Assembly (NCBI RefSeq): GCF_007829815.1
Contig: NZ_VIWT01000001.1
Span: 1,759,501 to 1,823,500, forward strand
Reading direction: 5' to 3'
Length of the DNA stretch: 64,000 nt
Source of the DNA: Kitasatospora viridis
GTDB taxonomy: Bacteria; Actinomycetota; Actinomycetes; Streptomycetales; Streptomycetaceae
This document shows positions 18,701-26,295 of the stretch, piece after piece. A program made the position numbers and the translations under genes. Position 1 is the stretch's first letter; the number at the start of each line of letters is the position of its first letter. Under the pieces are notes generated by a model that saw only the letters and a list, made by a program, of their open reading frames with translations, did not search any database and was not told the origin of the DNA.

Positions 18701-19628
18701 GCGCGACCCGCTGGGCCTCGGCCTGGTGGAGCCGGTGCTGCCGAGTGTCGGCTCGCCGACCGTCGGTGCGCCGCGCGCCGGTGAGGCCCGTGGCCCGCAG
18801 GCCCCGTTCCAGCCGGCCGAGCCGCAGCAGCAGTTCGCCCCGCGGCCGCCCGCGCCGCAGGGCCAGCCCGGTCAGCCCGGTCAGCACGGCCAGCCCGCCC
18901 AGGGCCAGCCCGCCCAGGGCCAGCCGGCCCTGCCGCCGCGCCGGACCCCGGAGCACGGCCAGGGCGAGGACCAGGCGTTCCGCAGCGGCGGCGCCAGCCG
19001 GATGGCCTCGGTGCAGGTGAACCAGGACCGCTCGCAGCAGCAGGGCCGCCGGTCCTACCAGCCGCAGCGCCCCGGCACCACGGCGCCGGGCCACCCGGTG
19101 CCGGCCGACCAGCCGGTGGCGGGCCGTCCGACCGAGCGTCAGTCGATGCCGGGTCAGCCGATGCCCGGTCAGCCGGCTCCGGGTGAGTCCGGCCAGGCCC
19201 CGCAGCGCGGGCCGGGCGAGGCGCCCTGGCGTTCCTCGGCCAACGACGAGCGCTGGCGCCGGGCCGAGCAGTTGCGCCAGCCGACCTCGGACGGCGTCAC
19301 GCTCTCGGGCCTGCCCCGCCGCACCCCGCAGGCCAACCTGGTGGCCGGCACCGCCGAGGCCGCCCCGCTCTCCGGGCCGCAGGTCTCCCGCGCGCCGGAG
19401 GAGGTGCGCGGCCGGTTGACCAACCTGCGCCGCGGCATCCAGCAGGGCCGCCGCGCCGGGGCCGGGGACACCCAGCAGTTCCCCGCGATGGAGCGCCCGT
19501 TCGACGGCTTCGGCAACCCCGCCGGTGCGGAAGAAGCGCAGGGCGGCTACCGTTCTCCCGCACCGGGCGCCGACGGCCCCGGTCCGGACGGCGGATACGG
19601 CTTCGGTACTCAGAACCAGGAGCGTTGA
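15789..19628 (+). CDS. cvnA1: Conservon sensor ATPase CvnA (first conservon)
   Basis: A 1279-residue membrane sensor that heads a conservon, a signalling unit linked to a small GTPase. Order of parts: basic N-terminus, TM1 at about 91-111, an extracellular nitrate/nitrite-sensing-like helical domain, TM2 at about 395-418, a HAMP-like linker, a histidine-kinase-like ATPase with N box LLAELLENATSF (N613) and G box DTGIGL (D642), then a disordered Pro/Gln/Gly/Ala-rich tail from about 730 to 1190. The last part has conserved islands GLPRRTPQANLV and RAPEEVRGRLTNLRRG that recur in the second CvnA. No phospho-accepting H box is visible. GTG 15789 is used since MQGRFKRGSG fits the family start; GAGG lies about ten bases upstream. 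cvnB follows after one base. Confidence 0.88.
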   Translation: MQGRFKRGSGAAGQAESPEPLAAPHQSEPDAVPGDRLVNGEPEGPENDAGPDEQDEAGRLSRARLRGTLNRRRATGFGRVRMRNWRIRTRLSALLLLPVVVALVLGGLRINTSLQSSQQLAQMANLSDLAVKATQLADALETERDISAGPLTKDPTVQDDRVTNARRTTDDLTKAYNARADSFDNLDLAGGNSLLMQVRKDMTLLSNFRNNAYTQVNNIEATVASYDTIIKDLLSISQEIALGSDSPDLVKSTRALEQFSLEKESTSMQRALISAALARPGGADMSTSDQSFGFRLITADQSAAANFNSIYGTTAAQKLRERLTYNTEINQADRYAGQVLQANGIKQADFRTYQDWYDQATVKIDAERAIENQLLEELKGKAQSLQSAADNDVILNGVLIALVLLVAVGGAALMARSLTRSLTRLQTSAEDVAERRLPELVKTLSENDPHEVDLTVDPVGIDSADEIGHVAHAFDMVHNEAVRLAAEQALLRGNINSMFTNLSRRSQGLIQRQLSLISELESREADPDQLASLFKLDHLATRMRRNGENLLVLAGEDPGRRWTRPVPLVDVLRAAASEVEQYERIELASVPSTEVAGRVVNDLVHLLAELLENATSFSSPQTRVRVTGHALPDGRVLIEIHDTGIGLSPDDLAEINERLANPPTVDVSVSRRMGLFVVGRLSLRHGIRIQLRPSDSGGTTALVMLPVDVTNAGDRRAPRPNGPGQRGAGPTPRQQRAPLPGGEAPGLPQRPAPALGQGPSGPGAPAGRPQLSKGPSGPAAPAQPSTGGLPTRAVGQSLRETPPTGRPQQPQPPQQPQQGRRPAAPAGPPAPGGPGLPRRGAGQPAPAGAPGPQGHERPAEPNRPAQPNRPEERGQVRRGPRTDVGPAGRPAGLPQRPGVPNAAAAQQHGQLPQGEDLQGPPTLQQPVLGSGGFAERSAAPAPVPAPAPAPAPVETTASFARPRFEASDIDPRDPLGLGLVEPVLPSVGSPTVGAPRAGEARGPQAPFQPAEPQQQFAPRPPAPQGQPGQPGQHGQPAQGQPAQGQPALPPRRTPEHGQGEDQAFRSGGASRMASVQVNQDRSQQQGRRSYQPQRPGTTAPGHPVPADQPVAGRPTERQSMPGQPMPGQPAPGESGQAPQRGPGEAPWRSSANDERWRRAEQLRQPTSDGVTLSGLPRRTPQANLVAGTAEAAPLSGPQVSRAPEEVRGRLTNLRRGIQQGRRAGAGDTQQFPAMERPFDGFGNPAGAEEAQGGYRSPAPGADGPGPDGGYGFGTQNQER

Positions 19629-19629
19629 G

Positions 19630-20052
19630 TTGAGTCAGATGAGTCAGGCAGCCAGCAACCTGAACTGGCTGATCACCAACTTCGTGGTGAACACCCCCGG
19701 GGTGTCGCACACGGTGGTGGTCTCCGCCGACGGGCTCCTGCTCGCCATGTCCGAAGGCTTTCCGCGCGACCGCGCCGACCAGCTCGCCGCCGTCGCCTCC
19801 GGCCTCACCTCGCTCACCTCCGGCGCCAGCCGGATCTTCGAGGGCGGCGAGGTCAACCAGACCGTCGTCGAGATGGAGCGGGGCTTCCTGTTCCTGATGG
19901 CGGTCAGCGACGGTTCCTCGCTCGCGGTGCTCGCCTCCCCCGACTCCGACATCGGCCTCGTCGGCTACGAGATGGCCCTCCTGGTGGACCGCGCCGGAAC
20001 CGTGCTCACCCCCGCCCTGCGCGCCGAGCTCCAGGGCAGCCTCCTGCACTGA
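19630..20052 (+). CDS. cvnB1: Roadblock/LC7 protein CvnB (first conservon)
   Basis: A 140-residue roadblock-domain protein; related MglB-type proteins bind small GTPases, often as GTPase-activating partners, here presumably CvnD. Visible: NLNWLITNFVVNTPGVSHTV, ADGLLLAMSEGFPRD, LAAVASGLTSLTSGASRIF, and FLFLMAVSDGSSLAVLA. The TTG start at 19630 is preferred to ATG 19639 because AGGAG lies seven bases before TTG. It begins one base after cvnA1 stops. It is nearly the same protein as cvnB2 (four differing residues by my reading), with a 237-base identical DNA run (19762-19998). Confidence 0.92.
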   Translation: MSQMSQAASNLNWLITNFVVNTPGVSHTVVVSADGLLLAMSEGFPRDRADQLAAVASGLTSLTSGASRIFEGGEVNQTVVEMERGFLFLMAVSDGSSLAVLASPDSDIGLVGYEMALLVDRAGTVLTPALRAELQGSLLH

Positions 20053-20073
20053 CCGGGAGTCAGACCACCCTCC

Positions 20074-20104
20074 GTCGGGCCCGGCAGCGCATACCGGGCC
20101 CGAC
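20074..20104 (+). terminator. Hairpin between cvnB1 and cvnC1
   Basis: A perfect 11-base-pair stem (20074-20084 with 20094-20104) with a nine-base loop sits between the AB and CD halves of the conservon. It may attenuate transcription or set different mRNA levels for the two halves; full termination is unproven. Confidence 0.5.
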
Positions 20105-20155
20105 GTCACACCCCACAGCTGACGCGAACTCAGCCGCAGCGCAAGGAGGATCCAG

Positions 20156-20575
20156 ATGACCCCGCCCCCGACACCGGCCGGTTCATACGGCAACGGGTAC
20201 GGCTCCGGCTACGGCGACCAGGGCGGCTACGAGCAGCAGCCGCTGGTCCGGCCGTACGCCATGACCGGCGGCCGTACCCGTCCCCGCTACCAGCTCGCGA
20301 TCGAGGCGCTGATCTCGACCAACGGCCACGCGGCCCGCACCGGCGGCCTGCTGCCGGAGCACCAGCGGATCGTCCACCTCTGCCAGGAGGTCAAGTCGGT
20401 CGCCGAGATCTCGGCCCTGGCCGGGGTCCCGCTCGGGGTCGCCCGGATCCTCGTGGCCGACCTGGCCGAAGCCGGCCTGGTCGCCATCCACCAGCCCGCC
20501 GCCGCCGGCGAGTCGGGCGGAACGCCGGACGTCACGCTGCTCGAAAGGGTCCTCAGTGGACTTCGCAAGCTCTAG
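20156..20575 (+). CDS. cvnC1: DUF742 protein CvnC (first conservon)
   Basis: A 139-residue member of the DUF742 family, always found between the roadblock and GTPase genes in conservons. A flexible Gly/Tyr-rich N-terminus (about 30 residues) is followed by VRPYAMTGGRTRPRYQLAIE, then LPEHQRIVHLCQEVKSVAEI and GVARILVADLAEAGLVAIH, which looks like a winged helix, and a terminal VTLLERVLSGLRKL. AAGGAGGA lies seven bases before the ATG. The last 20 bases overlap cvnD1, so the two are co-translated. It likely links CvnA/B to the GTPase; its DNA-binding ability is unknown. Confidence 0.9.
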   Translation: MTPPPTPAGSYGNGYGSGYGDQGGYEQQPLVRPYAMTGGRTRPRYQLAIEALISTNGHAARTGGLLPEHQRIVHLCQEVKSVAEISALAGVPLGVARILVADLAEAGLVAIHQPAAAGESGGTPDVTLLERVLSGLRKL

Positions 20576-21137
20576 CCCCGCCGCCACCCGGGCCACCACC
20601 TCCGCGAAGATCGTCGTCGCCGGTGGGTTCGGCGTCGGCAAGACCACGCTGGTCGGCGCCGTCTCCGAGATCAACCCCCTGCGCACCGAAGCCGTCATGA
20701 CCAGCGCCTCCGCCGGCATCGACGACCTCACCCACACCGGCGGCAAGACCACCACCACCGTCGCCATGGACTTCGGCCGCATCACCCTCGACGAAGACCT
20801 CATCCTCTACCTCTTCGGCACCCCCGGCCAGGACCGCTTCTGGTTCATGTGGGACGACCTCGTCCGCGGCGCCATCGGCGCCGTCGTCCTCGTCGACACC
20901 CGCCGACTCGCCGACTGCTTCCCCGCCCTCGACTACTTCGAGAACAGCGGCCTGCCCTTCGTCGTCGCCCTCAACGGCTTCGACGGACACCAGGCCCACA
21001 CCCCCGACGAGGTCCGCGAAGCACTCCAGCTCGGCCCCGACACCCCCATCATCGCCCTGGACGCGCGCCGCCGGGACAGCGCCAAGAGCGCCCTCATCAC
21101 CCTGGTCGAACACGCCCTGCTGGCGAGATTGCGGTAA
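20556..21137 (+). CDS. cvnD1: Small GTPase CvnD (first conservon)
   Basis: A 193-residue Ras-like GTPase that forms the output of the conservon. P-loop GGFGVGKTT at 23-31, the switch II motif FGTPGQ at 87-92, and N140-G-F-D143 where Ras proteins have NKxD. The switch I region has SAGIDDLTHTGGKTTTTVAMDFGR. It starts with GTG overlapping the end of cvnC1. It differs from cvnD2 at only two residues (V21I and A167T by my reading), and the genes share a 383-base identical run (20628-21010). A hairpin follows the stop. Confidence 0.93.
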   Translation: MDFASSSPAATRATTSAKIVVAGGFGVGKTTLVGAVSEINPLRTEAVMTSASAGIDDLTHTGGKTTTTVAMDFGRITLDEDLILYLFGTPGQDRFWFMWDDLVRGAIGAVVLVDTRRLADCFPALDYFENSGLPFVVALNGFDGHQAHTPDEVREALQLGPDTPIIALDARRRDSAKSALITLVEHALLARLR

Positions 21138-21143
21138 CGCGAA

Positions 21144-21171
21144 CCGGGAGCATCGGGTTCGATGCTCCCGG
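21144..21171 (+). terminator. Terminator of the first conservon
   Basis: A perfect 12-base-pair stem (21144-21155 with 21160-21171) with a GGTT loop lies six bases after the cvnD1 stop. Confidence 0.8.
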
Positions 21172-21198
21172 CTGTGCATCGCATAACGGTTCGGTAGG

Positions 21199-21296
21199 CA
21201 TTTCGGACGTTTTGCCGACAGAGCGTAATGGTTCGGGTTCACTCCGTTGAGAACCATTGGGGGATTGGCGGCTCCTGTCGGCGAATGTCCGAAATG
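21199..21296. repeat. Nested inverted repeats ahead of cvnA2
   Basis: The 329-base gap between the conservons holds no gene I can support. Beyond the terminator it has an outer imperfect inverted repeat (21199-21220 with 21276-21296, sharing CATTTCGGAC and GCCGACA) that encloses an inner perfect one (AATGGTTC at 21227-21234 with GAACCATT at 21251-21258). A 14-base near-direct repeat is also present (21181-21194 and 21223-21236). This is a likely operator region for the second conservon, or a cruciform-forming element. Confidence 0.6.
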
Positions 21297-21466
21297 TTCC
21301 TCAAGGGGCTTTCAGCCTGGGCTGTTTGTCCCGTCCCCCCGCACGTGCTGAAATTCCAGCTACCCCGAAGTCACGAACGGCAGTTCCACCCAGCAGCGGG
21401 CTGCGGCCAGGGGTAAGCCGCTGGATTGATCCATGGCCGCCCAGTCGGCCGAGAGGTTGTTGTCGA

Positions 21467-24400
21467 GTGAGGCGTAAGCAGCCAGCCACCCCGCAGCGGC
21501 GCCCAGAGCCCCGCGACCCGGACCACAACGGCCAGGGCTCCACCGGGTTCTCCCCCTTCACGGCGAACGCGGCGGGCAGCGAACGCGAACGACCCGGCCG
21601 GCCGGGCGTCCCCGGCGGGACCCGGACCACCGATGCCCCGGAGAGCGGCGGCGACGCCCGCCCAACGCCCGGTGGCCGGTACGAGTTCCTGGCCTTCCGC
21701 AACTGGCGGGTGCCGACCCGACTGATAGCGATCCTGCTGATCCCGGTCGTCATCGGCCTGGTCTTCGGCGGCATGCGCGTCAACACCTCGTACAGCAGCT
21801 ACGTCAAGGCCGCGCACCAGGAGAAGACGGCCGAGCTGGCCCGAACCGCCACCGCGCTGGCCGACGCCCTGGAGAACGAGCGCGACCTCACCCTGACGCC
21901 CCTGATGACCGGGTCCGACCCGCAGGGCCTGGTGAGCAAGTACCGCGCCGCCACCGACCAGGCGGTCAAGAACTACAACGCCTCCTACGCCAACGTCGCC
22001 GGCGACAAGGACGCGGAGCTCGCCCGGCGCAACTCCTCGGTGCAGCTGGTGCTGAGCGACCTGCAGCACCTGCGGGACAACGCCTACAAGCCGGAGCTGT
22101 ACGCCAGCGCCACCGAGGCCGCGTACTCGGCGATGATCGACCCGATGCTGGCCTTCGACAACTCCGTCGGCACCGGCAGCTCCGAGGGCGTGGCCCGCGG
22201 CCGCGCGATCTACGCCATCTCGCTGGCCAAGGCCGCCGCCTCCGACCAGCGCGACCTGATGCTGATGGTCATGGTCGGCTCGGGCATCGACCGCAACAGC
22301 CGGTTCGAGAACTCCGACCTGATCCAGGACCTGCTCGTCGGGGCGAAGCTCGAAGGCGTCTCGATGACCGAGTTCACCAACGGCAGCAGCCCGACGGACG
22401 CCCGCGTCTACGCGAACAACCTGGTGGCCCAGTCGGATGCCGACAGCCGCGCTCCGCTGCGGATGCCGGACGGCACCACCATCCCGACCATGTCCGGCAT
22501 GATGAACCTGGCCATGGGCTACTCGGACGCGGCCCAGATCGGCTACCAGGCCGGCAGTGCGCAGGCGAAGGCCGAGCTGGCCGCCTCGCAGGCGGCGGGC
22601 CTGGTGCCGGCCAACTGGCTGCAGGCCACCCAGAGCCACATGAAGCCGCTGCGCGACACCGAGACCCAGCTGCTGAACAGCGTCGTCGGCGACGCCACCA
22701 GCACCAAGGACAACGCGCAGACCGACGCCATCCTCAACTCGGCGATCGTGATCGGCGCCCTCGCGCTGGCCGGTCTGCTGACCGGGTTCATCGCCCGCTC
22801 GATGATCCTCGGCATGCGCACCCTGAACGCCAGCGCGCTGCAGATCGCCAACCACCGCCTGCCCGACCTGGTCGAGAAGCTCTCCAAGACCGACCCGGAC
22901 CGGGTGGACACCAACGTCGACCCGATCCCGCTCTGGGGCAAGGACGAGATCGGCGAGGTCGCCCGCGCCTTCGACCAGGTGCACCGGCAGGCGGTCGCGC
23001 TCGCCGCCGAGCAGGCCCTGCTCCGCGGCAACCTGAACGCGATCTTCTCCAACCTGTCGCGCCGCAGCCAGGGCCTGATCCAGCGTCAGCTGGCGCTGAT
23101 CACCGACCTGGAGAACAACGAGGCCGACCCGGACCAGCTGGAGAACCTCTTCAAGCTGGATCACCTGGCCACCCGCATGCGCCGCAACGGCGAGAACCTG
23201 CTGGTCCTCGCCGGCGAGGAGCCGGGCCGCCGCTGGAACACCCCGGTGCCGCTGGTCGACGTGCTCCGCGCCGCCGCCTCCGAGGTGGAGCAGTACGAGC
23301 GCATCGAGCTGGCCGGCATACCCGAGGCCGAGGTGGTCGGCGCCGCCGTGACCGACCTCGTCCACCTGCTGGCCGAGCTGCTGGAGAACGCCACCTCGTT
23401 CTCCAGCCCGCAGACCCGGGTCACCGTCACCGCGACCGGGCTGCCGGACGGCCGGGTGCTGGTCGAGATCCACGACAAGGGCATCGGCCTGACCGCCGAG
23501 GACTTCGCCGAGATCAACGAGAAGCTGGCCGAGCCGCCCACCGTCGACGCCTCGATCTCGCGCCGCATGGGCCTGTTCGTGGTCGGCCGGCTGTCCGACC
23601 GGCACGACATCCGGGTGCAGCTGCGCCCGTCCGGTGAGTCCGCCGGCACCACCTCGCTGGTCATGCTCCCGGCCGGTCTCACCCACCTGCGGGTGGCGCC
23701 GGAGCCGGAGCAGGAGTTCACGGTCTCCCGGATCTTCGCCGAGCAGGGCGGGGCCGACGAGTGGGAGCAGGTCGCCCCGCAACGCACCGCCGCCGAGCTG
23801 GGCTTCGACGACAACCTGGCCGCGGGCGGCAGCTCCGGCGGGTTCAGCCCCGCGCTGGACTCGATGCAGCGCTCGCTCCGCCTGGAGCAGCGCCGCCGGA
23901 CCGCCATCGAGGGCGGCCCCGGCGAGGAGCTGGAGCCGGAGCTGCCGGGCGACCCGACCCGGGAACCGCACCAGCACCAGGGCTTCGCGCCCGAGGGCGT
24001 CCGGCAGGACGTCTTCCAGCAGCCGGGCTCCTTCCCGCAGCAGACCGGCTTCCCGCAGGACACCCGGCAGTCGGCCTACCAGGAGTCGGAGTACCAGGAG
24101 TTCTCCGAGTTCTCCCGGCAGTCCGAGTACGGCCGGCAGGGCGAGTACACCGAGTACGTCGAGGCCGAGTTCGTCGAGGCCGAGCCGGACTACCGCCAGG
24201 AGTACCAGCAGCAGCCGTACGCCACCGGCCAGTACGCCGAGGGCTTCTACGCCCAGCCCGGCTACGACCAGCAGTACGGGCAGCAGGAGCAGTACGGCAG
24301 CGACCAGTACGCCCAGTACCAGCAGCCGCAGCAGCCCCAGCAGCCGGGCCGGTTCGACGGCTTCGCGCCGCGCTCCGAGCGGCCGGCCGGTCACCCGTAC

Positions 24401-25042
24401 GGCGAGCCGGCCGCGCTGCCGGCCGCGGCTCCCGAGCCGTCGGCCCCGGCGCGCGACGCGGGCCAGCAGACCCTCGGCTCCGGCCTGCCGCTGCGCCGCC
24501 CCGGCGAGCAGCTGGCCGGCGGTCAGCTGGGCTCCCGGGCGATCGGGACCCCGGAGACCGGTGAGCAGCCGAACTGGTTCACCGGCGCCCGGGACAGCTC
24601 CGGTCCGGCGGACGAGTACCCGCAGGCCCACCAGGTGTCCGGCCTCGGCGCCTCGGGCCCGACCGGCCCGACCGCCGCGGCCTGGCGCTCGGCCAACGAC
24701 GACAGCTGGCAGCGGGCCGAACAGGTCCGCGAGCCCGCTGCCGGTGGGACCACCGGTGCCGGCCTGCCGCGCCGGGTGCCCAAGCAGAACCTGGTCCCCG
24801 GCAACGCCACGCCCGCGCCGACCGACGGCCCGCAGGTCTCCCGCGCGCCCGAGGAGGTGCGCGGCCGGCTGACCAACCTGCGCCGCGGCGTGGAGCAGGG
24901 CCGCAGTGCCGGCGGCGATCCGGGCACCACCGGAAACTTCCGGATCGACCCCCAGGACATGTCACGGCCGGGCCGCCCCGGGCCGGGACAGCAGAACCAC
25001 AGCACCGATCTCTTCGGCGGCTCGAACCACCAGGAGCGTTGA
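21467..25042 (+). CDS. cvnA2: Conservon sensor ATPase CvnA (second conservon)
   Basis: A 1191-residue relative of the first CvnA. TM1 lies at about 86-105, an extracellular nitrate/nitrite-sensing-like domain follows, TM2 is at about 423-446, then a HAMP-like segment and the ATPase with N box LLAELLENATSF (N641) and G box DKGIGL (D670). The ATPase core is close to CvnA1 while the sensor domain is clearly different. The tail holds a Tyr/Gln/Glu/Ser-rich stretch at about 870-960, then GLPRRVPKQNLVPG and RAPEEVRGRLTNLRRG. GTG 21467 (MRRKQPATPQRR) with GAGAGG ten bases upstream is used; an open frame to 21257 is not supported. cvnB2 starts one base after the stop. Confidence 0.87.
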   Translation: MRRKQPATPQRRPEPRDPDHNGQGSTGFSPFTANAAGSERERPGRPGVPGGTRTTDAPESGGDARPTPGGRYEFLAFRNWRVPTRLIAILLIPVVIGLVFGGMRVNTSYSSYVKAAHQEKTAELARTATALADALENERDLTLTPLMTGSDPQGLVSKYRAATDQAVKNYNASYANVAGDKDAELARRNSSVQLVLSDLQHLRDNAYKPELYASATEAAYSAMIDPMLAFDNSVGTGSSEGVARGRAIYAISLAKAAASDQRDLMLMVMVGSGIDRNSRFENSDLIQDLLVGAKLEGVSMTEFTNGSSPTDARVYANNLVAQSDADSRAPLRMPDGTTIPTMSGMMNLAMGYSDAAQIGYQAGSAQAKAELAASQAAGLVPANWLQATQSHMKPLRDTETQLLNSVVGDATSTKDNAQTDAILNSAIVIGALALAGLLTGFIARSMILGMRTLNASALQIANHRLPDLVEKLSKTDPDRVDTNVDPIPLWGKDEIGEVARAFDQVHRQAVALAAEQALLRGNLNAIFSNLSRRSQGLIQRQLALITDLENNEADPDQLENLFKLDHLATRMRRNGENLLVLAGEEPGRRWNTPVPLVDVLRAAASEVEQYERIELAGIPEAEVVGAAVTDLVHLLAELLENATSFSSPQTRVTVTATGLPDGRVLVEIHDKGIGLTAEDFAEINEKLAEPPTVDASISRRMGLFVVGRLSDRHDIRVQLRPSGESAGTTSLVMLPAGLTHLRVAPEPEQEFTVSRIFAEQGGADEWEQVAPQRTAAELGFDDNLAAGGSSGGFSPALDSMQRSLRLEQRRRTAIEGGPGEELEPELPGDPTREPHQHQGFAPEGVRQDVFQQPGSFPQQTGFPQDTRQSAYQESEYQEFSEFSRQSEYGRQGEYTEYVEAEFVEAEPDYRQEYQQQPYATGQYAEGFYAQPGYDQQYGQQEQYGSDQYAQYQQPQQPQQPGRFDGFAPRSERPAGHPYGEPAALPAAAPEPSAPARDAGQQTLGSGLPLRRPGEQLAGGQLGSRAIGTPETGEQPNWFTGARDSSGPADEYPQAHQVSGLGASGPTGPTAAAWRSANDDSWQRAEQVREPAAGGTTGAGLPRRVPKQNLVPGNATPAPTDGPQVSRAPEEVRGRLTNLRRGVEQGRSAGGDPGTTGNFRIDPQDMSRPGRPGPGQQNHSTDLFGGSNHQER

Positions 25043-25043
25043 G

Positions 25044-25466
25044 TTGACTCAGATGAGCCAGGCCGCACAGAACCTGAACTGGCTGATCACCAATTTCGTG
25101 GACAACACCCCCGGGGTGTCGCACACGGTGGTGGTCTCCGCCGACGGGCTCCTGCTCGCCATGTCCGAGGGGTTCCCGCGCGACCGCGCCGACCAGCTCG
25201 CCGCCGTCGCCTCCGGCCTCACCTCGCTCACCTCCGGCGCCAGCCGGATCTTCGAGGGCGGCGAGGTCAACCAGACCGTCGTCGAGATGGAGCGGGGCTT
25301 CCTGTTCCTGATGGCGGTCAGCGACGGTTCCTCGCTCGCGGTGCTCGCCTCCCCCGACTCCGACATCGGCCTCGTCGGCTACGAGATGGCCCTCCTGGTG
25401 GACCGCGCCGGAGCCGTCCTCACCCCCGCCCTGCGCGCCGAGCTCCAGGGCAGCCTCCTGCACTGA
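25044..25466 (+). CDS. cvnB2: Roadblock/LC7 protein CvnB (second conservon)
   Basis: A 140-residue roadblock protein almost identical to CvnB1; the differences are S2T, S9Q, V20D and a late T-to-A. The TTG start is used for the same reason as in the first conservon: AGGAG precedes it at the right distance. It is the presumed regulator of the CvnD2 GTPase. The near identity means that the two roadblock proteins could be interchangeable, so cross-talk between conservons is plausible. Confidence 0.92.
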   Translation: MTQMSQAAQNLNWLITNFVDNTPGVSHTVVVSADGLLLAMSEGFPRDRADQLAAVASGLTSLTSGASRIFEGGEVNQTVVEMERGFLFLMAVSDGSSLAVLASPDSDIGLVGYEMALLVDRAGAVLTPALRAELQGSLLH

Positions 25467-25570
25467 TCCGCACAGCCGAGCGAGCTACGCGTGTTGACGG
25501 TGTGTCAGACACCACCCCGCTTCCGACATGCCGTCAGCTCCGTAGTACTTGTAGTATCCAGCCGCCCACT

Positions 25571-25594
25571 CCGGGCCCGTTCCACCGGGCCCGG
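25571..25594 (+). terminator. Hairpin between cvnB2 and cvnC2
   Basis: A nine-base-pair perfect stem (25571-25579 with 25586-25594) lies in the 241-base gap between cvnB2 and cvnC2, at the same relative place as the hairpin in the first conservon. The gap also has a small inverted repeat, GGTGT-N5-ACACC, at 25499-25513. Internal promoter or attenuation is possible. Confidence 0.4.
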
Positions 25595-25707
25595 CGTCGG
25601 GCGTTGTACGGCCCCTCGCACCACCGGCCCGGCCCGCACACCGATGCGGCCGCGGCCGTTGCCAGCACCCTTGCACCGCACCGCAGCACCCTGTGAGGAG
25701 AGGAACC

Positions 25708-26295
25708 GTGACACCGCCCGACGAAGGCCAGGGCCAGTACGGCGTTCCGTACCCCGGCACCGGTCATGACGCGTTCGGAACGCCCGGCCACGGCCTCGGC
25801 TACGGCCAGCAGGCGACGCCCCCCGGCCCCCAAGCCGCCGGCCAGTACCGCACGCCCCACCCGCAGTTCGGCGGGGCCGCCCAGCCGTTCCCCCCGCAGG
25901 CACCGGCGTACTACTCCGCCCCCGTGCCGCCCGAGCCGGAGGAGGAGGACGCCGGACCGCTGATCCGGCCCTTCGCGATGACCGGCGGCCGCACCCGCCC
26001 GCGGTACGAACTGGCCCTGGAGGCACTGGTCTCCGCCAGCGTCGACGAGGCGCGCCTGGCCACCCTGCTGCCGGAGCACCAGCGGATCTGCATGCTGTGC
26101 ACCGGCGAGGTCAAGTCGGTCGCCGAGGTCTCCGCGCTGCTCTCGCTGCCGCTCGGCGTCGCCCGGATCCTCGTCGCCGACCTGGCCGAAGCCGGCCTGG
26201 TCGCCATCCACCAGCCCGCCGCCGGGGGCGAATCCGGCAACCAGCCCGACGTCACGCTGCTCGAAAGGGTCCTCAGTGGACTTCGCAAGCTCTAG
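25708..26295 (+). CDS. cvnC2: DUF742 protein CvnC (second conservon)
   Basis: A 195-residue DUF742 protein with a longer disordered N-terminus than CvnC1 (about 85 residues rich in Gly, Pro, Gln and Tyr). The core runs from IRPFAMTGGRTRPRYELALE to the end and includes LPEHQRICMLCTGEVKSVAE and GVARILVADLAEAGLVAIH. GTG 25708 is preceded by GAGGAGAGGAA. The last 20 bases overlap cvnD2, as in the first conservon, and the 3' third is nearly identical in DNA to cvnC1. Confidence 0.9.
   Translation: MTPPDEGQGQYGVPYPGTGHDAFGTPGHGLGYGQQATPPGPQAAGQYRTPHPQFGGAAQPFPPQAPAYYSAPVPPEPEEEDAGPLIRPFAMTGGRTRPRYELALEALVSASVDEARLATLLPEHQRICMLCTGEVKSVAEVSALLSLPLGVARILVADLAEAGLVAIHQPAAGGESGNQPDVTLLERVLSGLRKL

Noticed and set aside
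15411..19094. Very long minus-strand open frame over cvnA1
   Set aside because: Antisense shadow: repetitive Arg/Gly/Leu composition typical of reading GC-rich genes backwards, and the sense strand has a clear sensor protein.
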